64,000 nucleotides of DNA from Bradyrhizobium sp. Y36 (GTDB taxonomy: Bacteria > Pseudomonadota > Alphaproteobacteria > Rhizobiales > Xanthobacteraceae): positions 62,001-126,000 of the forward strand of contig NZ_NWTI01000006.1 in assembly GCF_002531575.1 (NCBI RefSeq), given 5' to 3'. The notes under the pieces are model-generated. The model saw only the letters and a list, made by a program, of their open reading frames with translations. It did no database searches and was not told the origin of the DNA. Below are positions 28,427 through 36,189 of the stretch, one piece after another. Each line of letters opens with the position of its first letter. Position 1 is the stretch's first letter. A program made the translations under genes and the position numbers.

Positions 28427-29251
28427 ATGTCGCTGCTCCACATCAATCTCTTCGGCGGTGTCGAGGTTATTTCTGCTTCCGGTGAGTCGATATCGATTCC
28501 CAGCCGCAAGGCTGCAACTCTTCTGGGCTATGTCGCGCTCAGTTCCCCACGGGCCATTTCACGCGGCAAGCTCGCCACCCTGTTGTGGGACGGTCACTTC
28601 AGCGATCGCGCGCGCGCCAGCCTGCGACAAGCGCTGCTCACGTTGCGGCGTGCGCTGCCGCAATATCCCGATTTGATCTCGGCCGATCGCGACGACATCC
28701 GTATCTGCCCGACCACGATCAGCACCGATGTCTGGGAATTCGAGCGCCTGCTGAGGGAGGGCCATCCCGAACGGCTGGCCCGTGCGGCGGTGCTCTATCG
28801 AGGCGACCTTCTCGAGGGCATCGGCTCGACGTCCTGCCAATTCGAGGCCTGGCTGTCCGCCGAGCGCCAGCGGTTGAGAACACAGGCGATGCAGGCGCTC
28901 GCGGGCCTGCTGGACGCCGACGGGCGCGAGCACATGGATATCGCGATCGCGCTCGCGCTGCGTATTCTCGCCATCGACCCGCTTCAGGAGGGAGTCCATC
29001 GCATCTTGATGCGCTGTTATGCACAGCGTGGTCGCCGTGCCGACGCCTTGCGTCAGTATGATCTTTGCCGCGCCGTGCTGTGGCGGGACGTTCGCGCGGT
29101 GCCGGAGCAGGAGACCGAACAATTGCAGCGCGACATTCGCCGCATGTTCTGCACGCCCCCGCAATCTGCCTCGCTCAAATTGCCGCTCGCCAAGAACTTT
29201 GACGCAACTTTCACGCTCGACGTGACGCCTGCATCACGATCCCTGTCGTAG
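28427..29251 (+). CDS. SARP-like transcriptional regulator (winged HTH plus BTAD domain)
   Basis: The 274-residue protein begins MSLLHINLFGGVEVISASGE and has an OmpR-type winged helix (RKAATLLGYVALSSPRAISR, then LATLLWDGHFSDRARASLRQ and ALLTLRRALP) at about residues 25-85. It continues with a bacterial transcriptional activation domain (EFERLLREGHPERLARAAVL near residue 105, LYRGDLLEGIGS, ALRILAIDPLQEGVHRILMR near residue 185). This is the AfsR/DnrI/EmbR architecture without the ATPase module. Such regulators usually activate secondary-metabolite or secreted-product genes. It lies 87 bp upstream of the tandem-repeat protein gene, same strand, and is the likely regulator of the cassette. Confidence 0.85.
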   Translation: MSLLHINLFGGVEVISASGESISIPSRKAATLLGYVALSSPRAISRGKLATLLWDGHFSDRARASLRQALLTLRRALPQYPDLISADRDDIRICPTTISTDVWEFERLLREGHPERLARAAVLYRGDLLEGIGSTSCQFEAWLSAERQRLRTQAMQALAGLLDADGREHMDIAIALALRILAIDPLQEGVHRILMRCYAQRGRRADALRQYDLCRAVLWRDVRAVPEQETEQLQRDIRRMFCTPPQSASLKLPLAKNFDATFTLDVTPASRSLS

Positions 29252-29337
29252 CTCTAGCTGCCCGCACAGTGATGCCGTCTCCCTTCGGGAAGCGCGTGTC
29301 GCTCGCAGGTCAGGCACTTCATCAGGAGACGTTGATC

Positions 29338-29652
29338 ATGACTGGAACACAGCAGCAGTACGAGGATTACGGCCAACTGGACCCGCAGGGGATTTTCGGC
29401 TCCATCCTCGGCGGTGCGGCCGGACGCGTTATCGGTAATCTGCTCGGCGGCAAGAAGGGAAAGAACATCGGCGGTATCGTCGGAAACATCGGCGGAGGTT
29501 TCCTGCCGTTTTCGGCCGGTCCGGACACGCAAGGTCCGGCGCAGGTCTCCGAGATGGAGCTGCAGAGCTTCTGGAGCGTTCTGAAGAAGATCGGCCAGGG
29601 CGTGCAGACCGGCGTGAACATCCGTCACCAGCTCGGCGTGTTCAGTGCCTAG
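29338..29652 (+). CDS. Tandem-repeat protein, N-terminal part (ends at an amber codon)
   Basis: ATG 29338 (AGGAG upstream) opens a 104-residue product: a polar start MTGTQQQYEDYGQLDPQGIF, a Gly-rich segment resembling a glycine zipper (LGGAAGRVIGNLLGGKKGKN, then GGIVGNIGGGFLPFSAGP) and one copy of the repeat unit MELQSFWSVLKKIGQGVQTG. It stops at TAG 29650-29652, exactly where the next units have CAG. The downstream frame is the same, so a single C-to-T change separates this from a 436-residue protein (29338-30648). No signal peptide is seen; the Gly-rich region could serve as a leader or membrane-active part. Family not recognised. Confidence 0.7.
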   Translation: MTGTQQQYEDYGQLDPQGIFGSILGGAAGRVIGNLLGGKKGKNIGGIVGNIGGGFLPFSAGPDTQGPAQVSEMELQSFWSVLKKIGQGVQTGVNIRHQLGVFSA

Positions 29653-30648
29653 CCCGGTCTGCAGCCGGCAGCCAGCGCGCCGCCGACCGACATGGAGCTG
29701 CAGAGCTTCTGGAGCGTGCTGAAGAAGATCGGCCAGGGCGTGCAGACCGGCGTGAACATCGGTCACCAGCTCGGCGTGTTCAGTGCCCAGCCCGGCCTGC
29801 AGCCGGCAGCAAGCGCGCCGCCGACCGACATGGAGCTGCAGAGCTTCTGGAGCGTGCTGAAGAAGATCGGCCAGGGCGTGCAGACCGGCGTGAACATCGG
29901 TCACCAGCTCGGCGTGTTCAGTGCCCAGCCCGGCCTGCAGCCGGCAGCAAGCGCGCCGCCGACCGACATGGAGCTGCAGAGCTTCTGGAGCGTGCTGAAG
30001 AAGATCGGCCAGGGCGTGCAGACCGGTGTGAACATCGGTCACCAGCTCGGCGTGTTCAGTGCCCAGCCCGGCCTCGAGCCTGCTGCGGCTGCGCCGCCGT
30101 CCGAGATGGAGCTGCAGAGCTTCTGGAGCGTTCTGAAGAAGATCGGCCAGGGCGTGCAGACCGGCGTGAACATCGGTCACCAGCTCGGCGTGTTCAGTGC
30201 CCAGCCCGGCCTGGAGCCCGCCGCGGCCGCACAGCCGACCGACATGGAGCTGCAGAGCTTCTGGAGCGTGCTGAAGAAGATCGGTCGGGGTGCCCAGACC
30301 GGCCTGGATATCGGCCATCAGCTCGGCGTGTTCAGCGCCGGCCAGCCCGGCCTGCAGCCGGCGGCAAGCGCACAGCCGACCGACATGGAGCTGCAGAGCT
30401 TCTGGAGCGTGCTGAAGAAGATCGGGCAGGGTGTGCAGACCGGTGTGAACATCGGCCACCAGCTCGGCGTGTTCAGCGCCGGCCAGCCCGGCCTGCAGCC
30501 GGCGGCAAGCGCACAGCCGACCGACATGGAGCTGCAGAGCTTCTGGAGCGTGCTGAAGAAGATCGGCCAGGGCGCCCAGACCGGCCTCGACATCGGCCGC
30601 CAGCTCGGCGTCTTCAACGCCGGTCAGCCCGGTGGCACGATGCACTAG
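29554..30648 (+). repeat. Eight tandem coding repeats of 138-141 bp
   Basis: Units begin at 29554, 29692, 29830, 29968, 30106, 30244, 30385 and 30526; the first five are 138 bp, the next two 141 bp (one extra Gly codon) and the last is truncated. Each encodes about 31 conserved residues starting MELQSFWSVLKKIG and a Pro/Ala-rich linker of the type QPGLQPAASAPPTD. DNA identity between units is very high, which suggests recent expansion or gene conversion. Confidence 0.95.
29692..30648 (+). CDS. Tandem-repeat protein, C-terminal part (seven repeat units)
   Basis: In frame with the upstream part, this 318-residue stretch consists only of seven repeats. Each has a predicted amphipathic segment (SFWSVLKKIGQGVQTGVNIG then HQLGVFSA) and a linker rich in Pro and Ala. 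The ATG at 29692 is the Met of the first full unit and has no ribosome site, so independent translation is doubtful; read-through of the amber codon or a pseudogene are the alternatives. The WSVLKKIGQGVQ core resembles by eye the W-x-x-F-K-K-I-E-x-x-G-Q start of insect cecropins. The next genes encode an I9-like protein and a subtilisin. Confidence 0.6.
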   Translation: MELQSFWSVLKKIGQGVQTGVNIGHQLGVFSAQPGLQPAASAPPTDMELQSFWSVLKKIGQGVQTGVNIGHQLGVFSAQPGLQPAASAPPTDMELQSFWSVLKKIGQGVQTGVNIGHQLGVFSAQPGLEPAAAAPPSEMELQSFWSVLKKIGQGVQTGVNIGHQLGVFSAQPGLEPAAAAQPTDMELQSFWSVLKKIGRGAQTGLDIGHQLGVFSAGQPGLQPAASAQPTDMELQSFWSVLKKIGQGVQTGVNIGHQLGVFSAGQPGLQPAASAQPTDMELQSFWSVLKKIGQGAQTGLDIGRQLGVFNAGQPGGTMH

Positions 30649-30656
30649 ACCCCACA

Positions 30657-30687
30657 CGCAGAAGGCGGGCGCAAGCCCGCCTCTGCG
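30657..30687 (+). promoter_or_regulatory. Intercistronic hairpin after the repeat protein
   Basis: CGCAGAAGGCGGGC, loop GCAA, GCCCGCCTCTGCG form a strong stem with one bulged A. There is no T-tract. It lies between the repeat gene stop and the I9-like gene and may attenuate or stabilise the transcript so that the two parts are made at different levels. Confidence 0.55.
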
Positions 30688-30708
30688 CTCAGAATGGATG
30701 GAAGCCAG

Positions 30709-30939
30709 ATGGCGGATTCAAACACGTCGCAGCAATTCATCGTGCAGGGAGACCCGGTCCGATCCGGTCAGCTCAACGAACACCTGCGGCTTGAAACCGG
30801 CGTGACGCGAATAGCCCAGGTCGCTCCCGACGTCGTCATCCTTTCGATGACGAAGACACAGGCCGATCGCCTGAAGTCGACGTTTGCCACGCTCGTGGTC
30901 GAACCGAACTCAGCGCTGAAGCCGTTCGATGCCGACTGA
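30709..30939 (+). CDS. Stand-alone peptidase inhibitor I9-like (subtilisin propeptide-like) protein (76 aa)
   Basis: From ATG 30709 (GGAAG upstream) the protein reads MADSNTSQQFIVQGDPVRSG, then TGVTRIAQVAPDVVILSMTK and TQADRLKSTFATLVVEPNSA. The order (short strand, helix, strand with a buried hydrophobic pattern, ADRLK helix, final VVEPNS strand) matches the I9 fold, in which subtilisin propeptides end VEPD or similar. Here it is separate from its protease, which starts 46 bp downstream on the same strand. It would act in trans as folding chaperone and inhibitor. No signal peptide. Similarity is by pattern only, so confidence in the family is moderate. Confidence 0.7.
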   Translation: MADSNTSQQFIVQGDPVRSGQLNEHLRLETGVTRIAQVAPDVVILSMTKTQADRLKSTFATLVVEPNSALKPFDAD

Positions 30940-30985
30940 TTTCGGTGGGCAAACATTGGACATGAAAAACATCAAGGAGGCTGCA

Positions 30986-33013
30986 ATGGCCACGAGAGGC
31001 AAACCGGGAACGTCCGGGCAACGCGAGCACGATGCGACCGAAGCGGCGGCAACCGGCAACGGCGTGGATCCGGGACAAGGAGCCGGCCAGTCACCGGCAT
31101 CGGGGCAGGGGCCCGCGACGATCGTATCGCGCCGATCGCAATTCATGATCGCGCCGCAGCAGCAGCCCGGGCTTGCGACCTTCAGCGTCGACTTTCTCAC
31201 CCAGCAGCTCACCAACAGTCCCGACATCGAAGTGGTGAAGACGATCTCCCCGCCGCGCCTGTTCGGATTTCAGAGCGCGGAGCTCGGACAGGTGCCGCTC
31301 AGTCCGCTGGTCCTCGCCAAGATGGATCCCGACAAGGCCAAGTTGCTGAAGACCCAGGCCCAGGGACGTTGCGCGGTGGAGCGCGACGACCGGCTGGCCT
31401 ACATGCTCGACCCCTCCACGCCGCAGCTTCCCAATCCGGGCGTGCTCACGCCGCTGGCCGACGGCTTCACTGCGACGATCGAAGTCTTGGGCCAGGACGG
31501 CCCGCTGCCCGAAGCCGAAGTCTATGTGTTCGGCAGCATGTGGCCGGCACAGGGCATCACCGACGCCAGCGGCCGTGCCACCGTGACCCTGCAGGGCGAA
31601 ACGCCGGAGACCATCCGCTCGATCCTCGTCAAACCGAAGATCGACTACTGGACCTTCTGGCTCGATCGTCCGCAGCTCGTTCCCAACAGCGTCAACCGGA
31701 TCGCCGTGAGGGCGCTCGGCGCCGTCTTGCGCAACTTCCCCGGCCAGCAATTGATGGGGTGGGGTGAGCGCGCGATGGGGCTCGATCGTCTGCCGCCGTC
31801 CTTTGACGGTGCCGGCATCAAGATTGCGATCATCGATTCCGGCCTGGCGCCGACCCATCGCAATCTGCACGGCATCACGGAAGGCACCAGCATCGTCGGC
31901 AACGACAAGGCGGCGTGGACCGTCGACACGATCGGCCATGGCTCGCATTGCGCCGGGATCATCGCCGGCGGTCCGGTCGGCGCCGGCGGCGGAATCCGCG
32001 GCTTCGCGCCCGCGGCGGAAATCCATATCTGCCGCATCTTCCCGGGCGGCCGGTTCAGCGATCTCGTCTCCGCGCTCGATTACTGCATGGAGCACGGCAT
32101 CGACGTCGCCAACATGAGTCTCGGCGGCGGCGACCCATCGCAGATCATCGAGGATCGCATCATCCGCGCCAAGCAGATGGGCATGGCCTGCATCATCGCC
32201 GCCGGCAATTCGTCGGGGCCGGTGCAGTTTCCCGCCTCGACGCCGCATTGCCTGGCGGTCGCCGCGCTCGGCAAGTGGGGCGAATTCCCCGACGACAGCT
32301 ATCATTCGCAGCAAGCCCTCGACGGCTTCCAGAGCCGCGACGGATACTTCCCGGCCAAGTTCTCCTGCTTCGGACCGGAAGTCGACGTTTGCGCGCCCGG
32401 TGTCGGGATCGTCTCGTCGCTGCCCGCCGACGGTTTCGGCGCATGGGACGGGACCTCGATGGCGACGCCGCATGTCACGGGCCTGGCCGCGCTCGTGCTG
32501 GCGCACCATCCGGACTTCACCAAAGGCAACTTCCAGAATCGCGATGCACGCCGTGTCGAGCGGCTGTTCCAGATCCTGAAGGAAACCGCGACGCCGCTGC
32601 AATTCGGCGACCCCAACCGTACCGGCGCGGGACTGCCGAACGCGATGCGGGCGCTCGGCCTCGAAACCGGCGTCGCGCCGGTTGCCGCCGCGGCGTCCGC
32701 GACCGATCCGTCGCTGGCGACGTTGCGCCGCCTGCTCGGATTGCCGCCGGCCGAAGCACCCAGCATGGTGCCGGCGGGCGCTCCGGCGCCGCAGTCCGCA
32801 GCTCCCGTGCAGGCCGGCGCAAGCAACGTGGCGCGCGGTCCGGCCCAGACGGCAGGCGCGATGGCGCTGCAGTCCGTCGATCCCATGCAAAGCGGCTCGA
32901 GCTACGTCGCCCGCGGTCCCGCACAGACGGCGAGCGCTACATTCGTCCCCACGATGATGGATCCCGATCCCGCCCAGATCCGGGAGATCATGCACAAGGT
33001 CGGATTGCTGTAA
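30986..33013 (+). CDS. S8 subtilisin-like serine protease without signal peptide (675 aa)
   Basis: ATG 30986 has a perfect AAGGAGG five bases upstream, preferable to earlier in-frame ATGs. A low-complexity N-terminus (1-50) is followed by about 230 residues that include an Ig-like insert (GFTATIEVLGQDGPLPEAEV). The S8 domain then carries Asp284 (IAIIDSGLAP), His318 (GHGSHCAGIIAGG), Asn408 (IIAAGNSSG) and Ser491 (DGTSMATPHVTG): a complete catalytic triad with the oxyanion Asn. The tail (about 590-660) holds two copies of a VARGPAQTA motif. With no Sec or Tat signal and no N-terminal I9 domain, it probably acts in the cytoplasm or leaves by another route, and may use the I9-like protein upstream. 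Confidence 0.9.
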   Translation: MATRGKPGTSGQREHDATEAAATGNGVDPGQGAGQSPASGQGPATIVSRRSQFMIAPQQQPGLATFSVDFLTQQLTNSPDIEVVKTISPPRLFGFQSAELGQVPLSPLVLAKMDPDKAKLLKTQAQGRCAVERDDRLAYMLDPSTPQLPNPGVLTPLADGFTATIEVLGQDGPLPEAEVYVFGSMWPAQGITDASGRATVTLQGETPETIRSILVKPKIDYWTFWLDRPQLVPNSVNRIAVRALGAVLRNFPGQQLMGWGERAMGLDRLPPSFDGAGIKIAIIDSGLAPTHRNLHGITEGTSIVGNDKAAWTVDTIGHGSHCAGIIAGGPVGAGGGIRGFAPAAEIHICRIFPGGRFSDLVSALDYCMEHGIDVANMSLGGGDPSQIIEDRIIRAKQMGMACIIAAGNSSGPVQFPASTPHCLAVAALGKWGEFPDDSYHSQQALDGFQSRDGYFPAKFSCFGPEVDVCAPGVGIVSSLPADGFGAWDGTSMATPHVTGLAALVLAHHPDFTKGNFQNRDARRVERLFQILKETATPLQFGDPNRTGAGLPNAMRALGLETGVAPVAAAASATDPSLATLRRLLGLPPAEAPSMVPAGAPAPQSAAPVQAGASNVARGPAQTAGAMALQSVDPMQSGSSYVARGPAQTASATFVPTMMDPDPAQIREIMHKVGLL

Positions 33014-33039
33014 CGCGCGGCAAGGCGGTTTGCGAAAAG

Positions 33040-33067
33040 GGGCACAGCGGCAGGAGCCGCTGTGCCC
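33040..33067 (+). terminator. Hairpin terminator after the subtilisin gene
   Basis: GGGCACAGCGGC and GCCGCTGTGCCC are 12-bp perfect arms with an AGGA loop, 26 bp after the stop codon, followed by TGAGCGTTTT, a weak T-tract. It probably ends the cassette transcript. Confidence 0.65.
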
Positions 33068-33302
33068 TGAGCGTTTTGCCGCGTCGTAGCAAACTCCGCG
33101 AGAGCGTGCTTTCGCTGAGATCCGAGCACACACCGGAAGGATGACGGGGCGTTTGGAAGGGCCAAGGCCGCTGGATGAGGATGAGGTGAGCCCTTGTGGG
33201 CCCCGCCGGCACCAATGCCAGCGGCACCATCCACATCACTCAGGGCAACAGCTGCGGCAACAATGCCACCGCTACCCTACGGTCTACTAAGCAACAAAGA
33301 AC

Positions 33303-33455
33303 AAAGCCGCCGGGCTCTTCACCCAGGCGGCCTCAAAAGTCCGGAGCTGTCGACCGTCGCTGCAGCCTCACGCGTACCGCCGCTACCTTGTTCGCGGCCG
33401 TGCAGGGCGACTGTAGGGGCAGGCGCGCGATCCTGCTGTGACTTGAAGCACACAG
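33303..33455. repeat. Dispersed 155-bp element, family C (copy 2), right boundary of the protease cassette
   Basis: It begins AAAGCCGCCGGGCTCTTCAC and ends near AAGCACACAGTGG, matching 27646-27800 in the same orientation, with about one mismatch every ten bases or fewer and short indels. The hairpin with minus-strand T-rich tail is conserved between the copies, which argues for a function at RNA level or a mobile-element end. Confidence 0.8.
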
Positions 33456-33636
33456 TGGCAGGATGAAGGAAAAGAGGAAAGTGCTGCATCAGAACATGAC
33501 GGTTGCAACGCAGCTCAAGTTCAATTTACTTAGAGGCGGACGTTTTAAGCAGTCGGGGTTGTTACTGATCAACTTGGTTATTGTGCGGAGCGTCAACGCT
33601 GCGCTGGTGACGCTCCATGCATCATTTCCATAATCT

Positions 33637-33756
33637 CTAAGTAGGCGGACGGTCGCAACATGTGCTCGCTACCGCGCTATTCTGGTAGCTGCTCGTCATC
33701 ACTGCAGCACAAAGCATACCAGCCAAGGCAACGAAGACGATAATCCGAATTTTCAT
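33637..33756 (-). CDS. Putative small secreted peptide (39 aa)
   Basis: ATG 33756 on the minus strand follows a strong ribosome site (GGGAGG, eight bases upstream) and encodes MKIRIIVFVALAGMLCAAVM followed by TSSYQNSAVASTCCDRPPT. The first 20 residues form a clear signal peptide or membrane anchor with basic start and hydrophobic core; the mature part is a short polar peptide with adjacent Cys residues. It is transcribed divergently from the patatin-like gene. No homologue is recognised. The ribosome site and signal make it more credible than its length suggests. Confidence 0.5.
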   Translation of the reverse strand: MKIRIIVFVALAGMLCAAVMTSSYQNSAVASTCCDRPPT

Positions 33757-33833
33757 CGATTGATCCTCCCATTAGTCGAGATGGCTATTAGGGTAAGCGG
33801 TGTCAAGAGCGCCGCCAAGTAAGGGGTGCGGGC

Positions 33834-35891
33834 TTGGAAAACGTCGATAAATCAGAAGCATCCGGCGATATTGCCGGTATCGCCTTGTCCTTGTCGGGTG
33901 GAGGTCTACGAGCAACTTTCTTCCATCTTGGTGTCGTGGCGGCGCTCAGAGATTGGTCGCTGAATGGACAGTCAGGTTTGTCTCTTCTGCGAAAAATCTA
34001 CTCGGTGTCAGGCGGAAGCATAACAGCGGCGTTCATTTTGAGCCGCTGGAACGAGCTCCATGGCTCAGATGAGGAGTTTCAACGAACCATTCGCGCCCTC
34101 AAAGAATTTGGGGGGGCTGGAGTGCGAGGGCGGTTGATAAGGCGCTGGATCTTAGCCTGGGTCTTTCTGCTGCCGAGAAAAGTCATGGGCGGTCGTGCCG
34201 CGTTTCTGGAGCGAGAATATAACCGGCTGTTTGGAGACACGAGGTTCCGAGATGTCTACTTGAAGACGCCGGCTGCCCCAGATCTCGAAACGCTTGCAAC
34301 AAGCTTCACGACCGGCCAGCTGTGTTCGCTCTCAAGGCGAGGCTTTCATCGCGGCTTCCCATCGACAGCGACTCCAAGCCTTCCGGGAAGGGACCTCATC
34401 ACTCTCAAGAAGGCCGTCGCCATCTCCTCGGCCTTTCCTCCTCTTTTCCCTCCCGTTCTGGTGACCAAGGAGAGCTTTTCGTATCCGGACGAAGCAACCT
34501 TTCATCCCCCAAAAGAGCTCCTTTCGGACGGAGGAGTGTTTGACAATCTCGGTTTGGTAAAGTCACTGGCCGACAATGATTCCAATATGATAGTCGTTAG
34601 CGATGCCGGCGCAAAATTCGATTGGAGATTGAAACAGCGCTTCCGTTGGATATTTCAGCGCGCCGTCCGATCAACCGACATCATGATGTCGGAGATGGCT
34701 AAGTCCACTCTTGCACTAGCGCGGGTAAATAATCCTGTCGTTTGTTCAATCACATCGATTACGGGTGGGCGCTTCGAATATCTATCCTCCGCCGCTCAAG
34801 AGCAGCTACCATTCGTCAGGACCGACCTAGATATCTTTTCGCCCAGGGAAATCGACTCGCTGATAGCTCATGGTTATGGCGTCTGCAGCCACGAGCTGTC
34901 ACTCAGGGGCTTTCTGCAGAATGGCAAAGACTCTCTTCCGAATATCTGTGCCCAGACGATTCTGGGCGAACAGGATGGAAGTCGATTGCAGAATTTGGTG
35001 AGCGAGCTTCGGAAATCTGCGAAGCGAAAGCTCGGATTTTTCGATTGGTCGGATCCGATGCCAAGCATTGGTCTCGGAATTCTCGTTGGTGCAATCTTAT
35101 TTGCTTTTTGTCTTGTTCCAATCACTATTGGTCATTTGCGTTTCATTATTGCGGACCAGGATCGGCGACTAAAAGAAGACAAGGTAATGCGAGCAAAGCT
35201 CGACTACGCTTGTCATGGTGTGTCAGCCGCTGCCCTTAAGGATGAAGCGTGGACCAAAGTGCAGCTCGGAGATTACGAAGAGGCCTCCAAAACAGCTGCC
35301 AGTGTACAGGAATGTAGTCGGAACGATCCAGATCCGTTCAATACGCTGGGAAGCGTGGCGTTCCTGCAGGGGAAGTACAAGGATGCGGTTCCCCTATTCC
35401 GAAGTGCATATGATCTGCTTCCAAGTCCATATTTTGCTGCCAATTTAGCAGAGTCGCTGATGGAATCCGCGGGTCTTGCGGCAGGAACGGAAGAAAGTCG
35501 GGCGCGCAGGGAAGCGATTCAATTCTACAGGAATCTCCAATCGGAGACGAGTGCTCAGCTTTCCAGTCAGCGAATTCTCTATAAGCTCGCCAAGGCCAGT
35601 TTTTACGAGAAGGATTACGTCGAGGCTAAGAGACTCATCGTGCAGGTTTCAACTTCCTACAGCGAAGAGGGGGCGAAAGGTCAGGCGCGTATATTGGAAA
35701 GCGCTATTTTGCTCGCGCAGCCATCTCAGTCGGAGAATCGCACGGCCGAATCGGTTTTCACCGAAGGTGTAAATGCGGATCCGAAATTTTGGCGACAGAT
35801 TTTCCTAGGGGGGCGGAAGAATCGTAGCGATCCGTACGACAATATTGTGCGAGTGCTGGGAGACAAGGCCAAGATTTGGCTTGAAAAATAG
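33834..35891 (+). CDS. Patatin-like phospholipase with C-terminal membrane segment and helical repeats (685 aa)
   Basis: TTG 33834 has AAGGGG eight bases upstream. The patatin domain occupies about residues 12-380: the oxyanion loop SGGGLRA (21-27), nucleophile Ser59 in SVSGGS (the first Gly of G-x-S-x-G is Ser here) and catalytic Asp232 in SDGGVFDN. A hydrophobic segment near 403-430 (GLGILVGAILFAFCLVPITI) is followed by a TPR-like region (EEASKTAASVQECSRNDPDP, YKDAVPLFRSAYDLLPSP). It would hydrolyse phospholipid acyl chains at the inner membrane with the repeats as a protein-binding module. Codon use and base composition are clearly more AT-rich than in neighbouring genes, indicating acquisition by transfer. 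Confidence 0.88.
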   Translation: MENVDKSEASGDIAGIALSLSGGGLRATFFHLGVVAALRDWSLNGQSGLSLLRKIYSVSGGSITAAFILSRWNELHGSDEEFQRTIRALKEFGGAGVRGRLIRRWILAWVFLLPRKVMGGRAAFLEREYNRLFGDTRFRDVYLKTPAAPDLETLATSFTTGQLCSLSRRGFHRGFPSTATPSLPGRDLITLKKAVAISSAFPPLFPPVLVTKESFSYPDEATFHPPKELLSDGGVFDNLGLVKSLADNDSNMIVVSDAGAKFDWRLKQRFRWIFQRAVRSTDIMMSEMAKSTLALARVNNPVVCSITSITGGRFEYLSSAAQEQLPFVRTDLDIFSPREIDSLIAHGYGVCSHELSLRGFLQNGKDSLPNICAQTILGEQDGSRLQNLVSELRKSAKRKLGFFDWSDPMPSIGLGILVGAILFAFCLVPITIGHLRFIIADQDRRLKEDKVMRAKLDYACHGVSAAALKDEAWTKVQLGDYEEASKTAASVQECSRNDPDPFNTLGSVAFLQGKYKDAVPLFRSAYDLLPSPYFAANLAESLMESAGLAAGTEESRARREAIQFYRNLQSETSAQLSSQRILYKLAKASFYEKDYVEAKRLIVQVSTSYSEEGAKGQARILESAILLAQPSQSENRTAESVFTEGVNADPKFWRQIFLGGRKNRSDPYDNIVRVLGDKAKIWLEK

Positions 35892-36189
35892 CGATGAGAA
35901 ACCGTCGGGGGCCTGCAGGTTGACTGCGCGATGGGTGGGTTGAAGCGCGTCGATGTTCGAACTCGTCTCTGAAGCTGCGTAGTGTCATGATTTGAGATGG
36001 CTTGCCGAATGACCTTGCAGTCAATGTAAGCCCCTCAGCGAGGGCTGCGCCGGGTGGACTTCCGCCCCTGTGTCGGCCTCCGTCAACCCCTCCTCGCAAA
36101 AATATTCCACTTTACCGAAATTCGGTTTTGTCGTATCCATCGGTCATCCCGGCTCACCAAGAGGGGCGACTTGTGGTCGTCTTGTTCGC

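Noticed and set aside
29254..30657. Minus-strand repeat frame of 467 codons opposite the tandem array
   Set aside because: The repeats mirror the plus-strand array; the plus strand has the ribosome site, the Gly-rich leader and the operon context.
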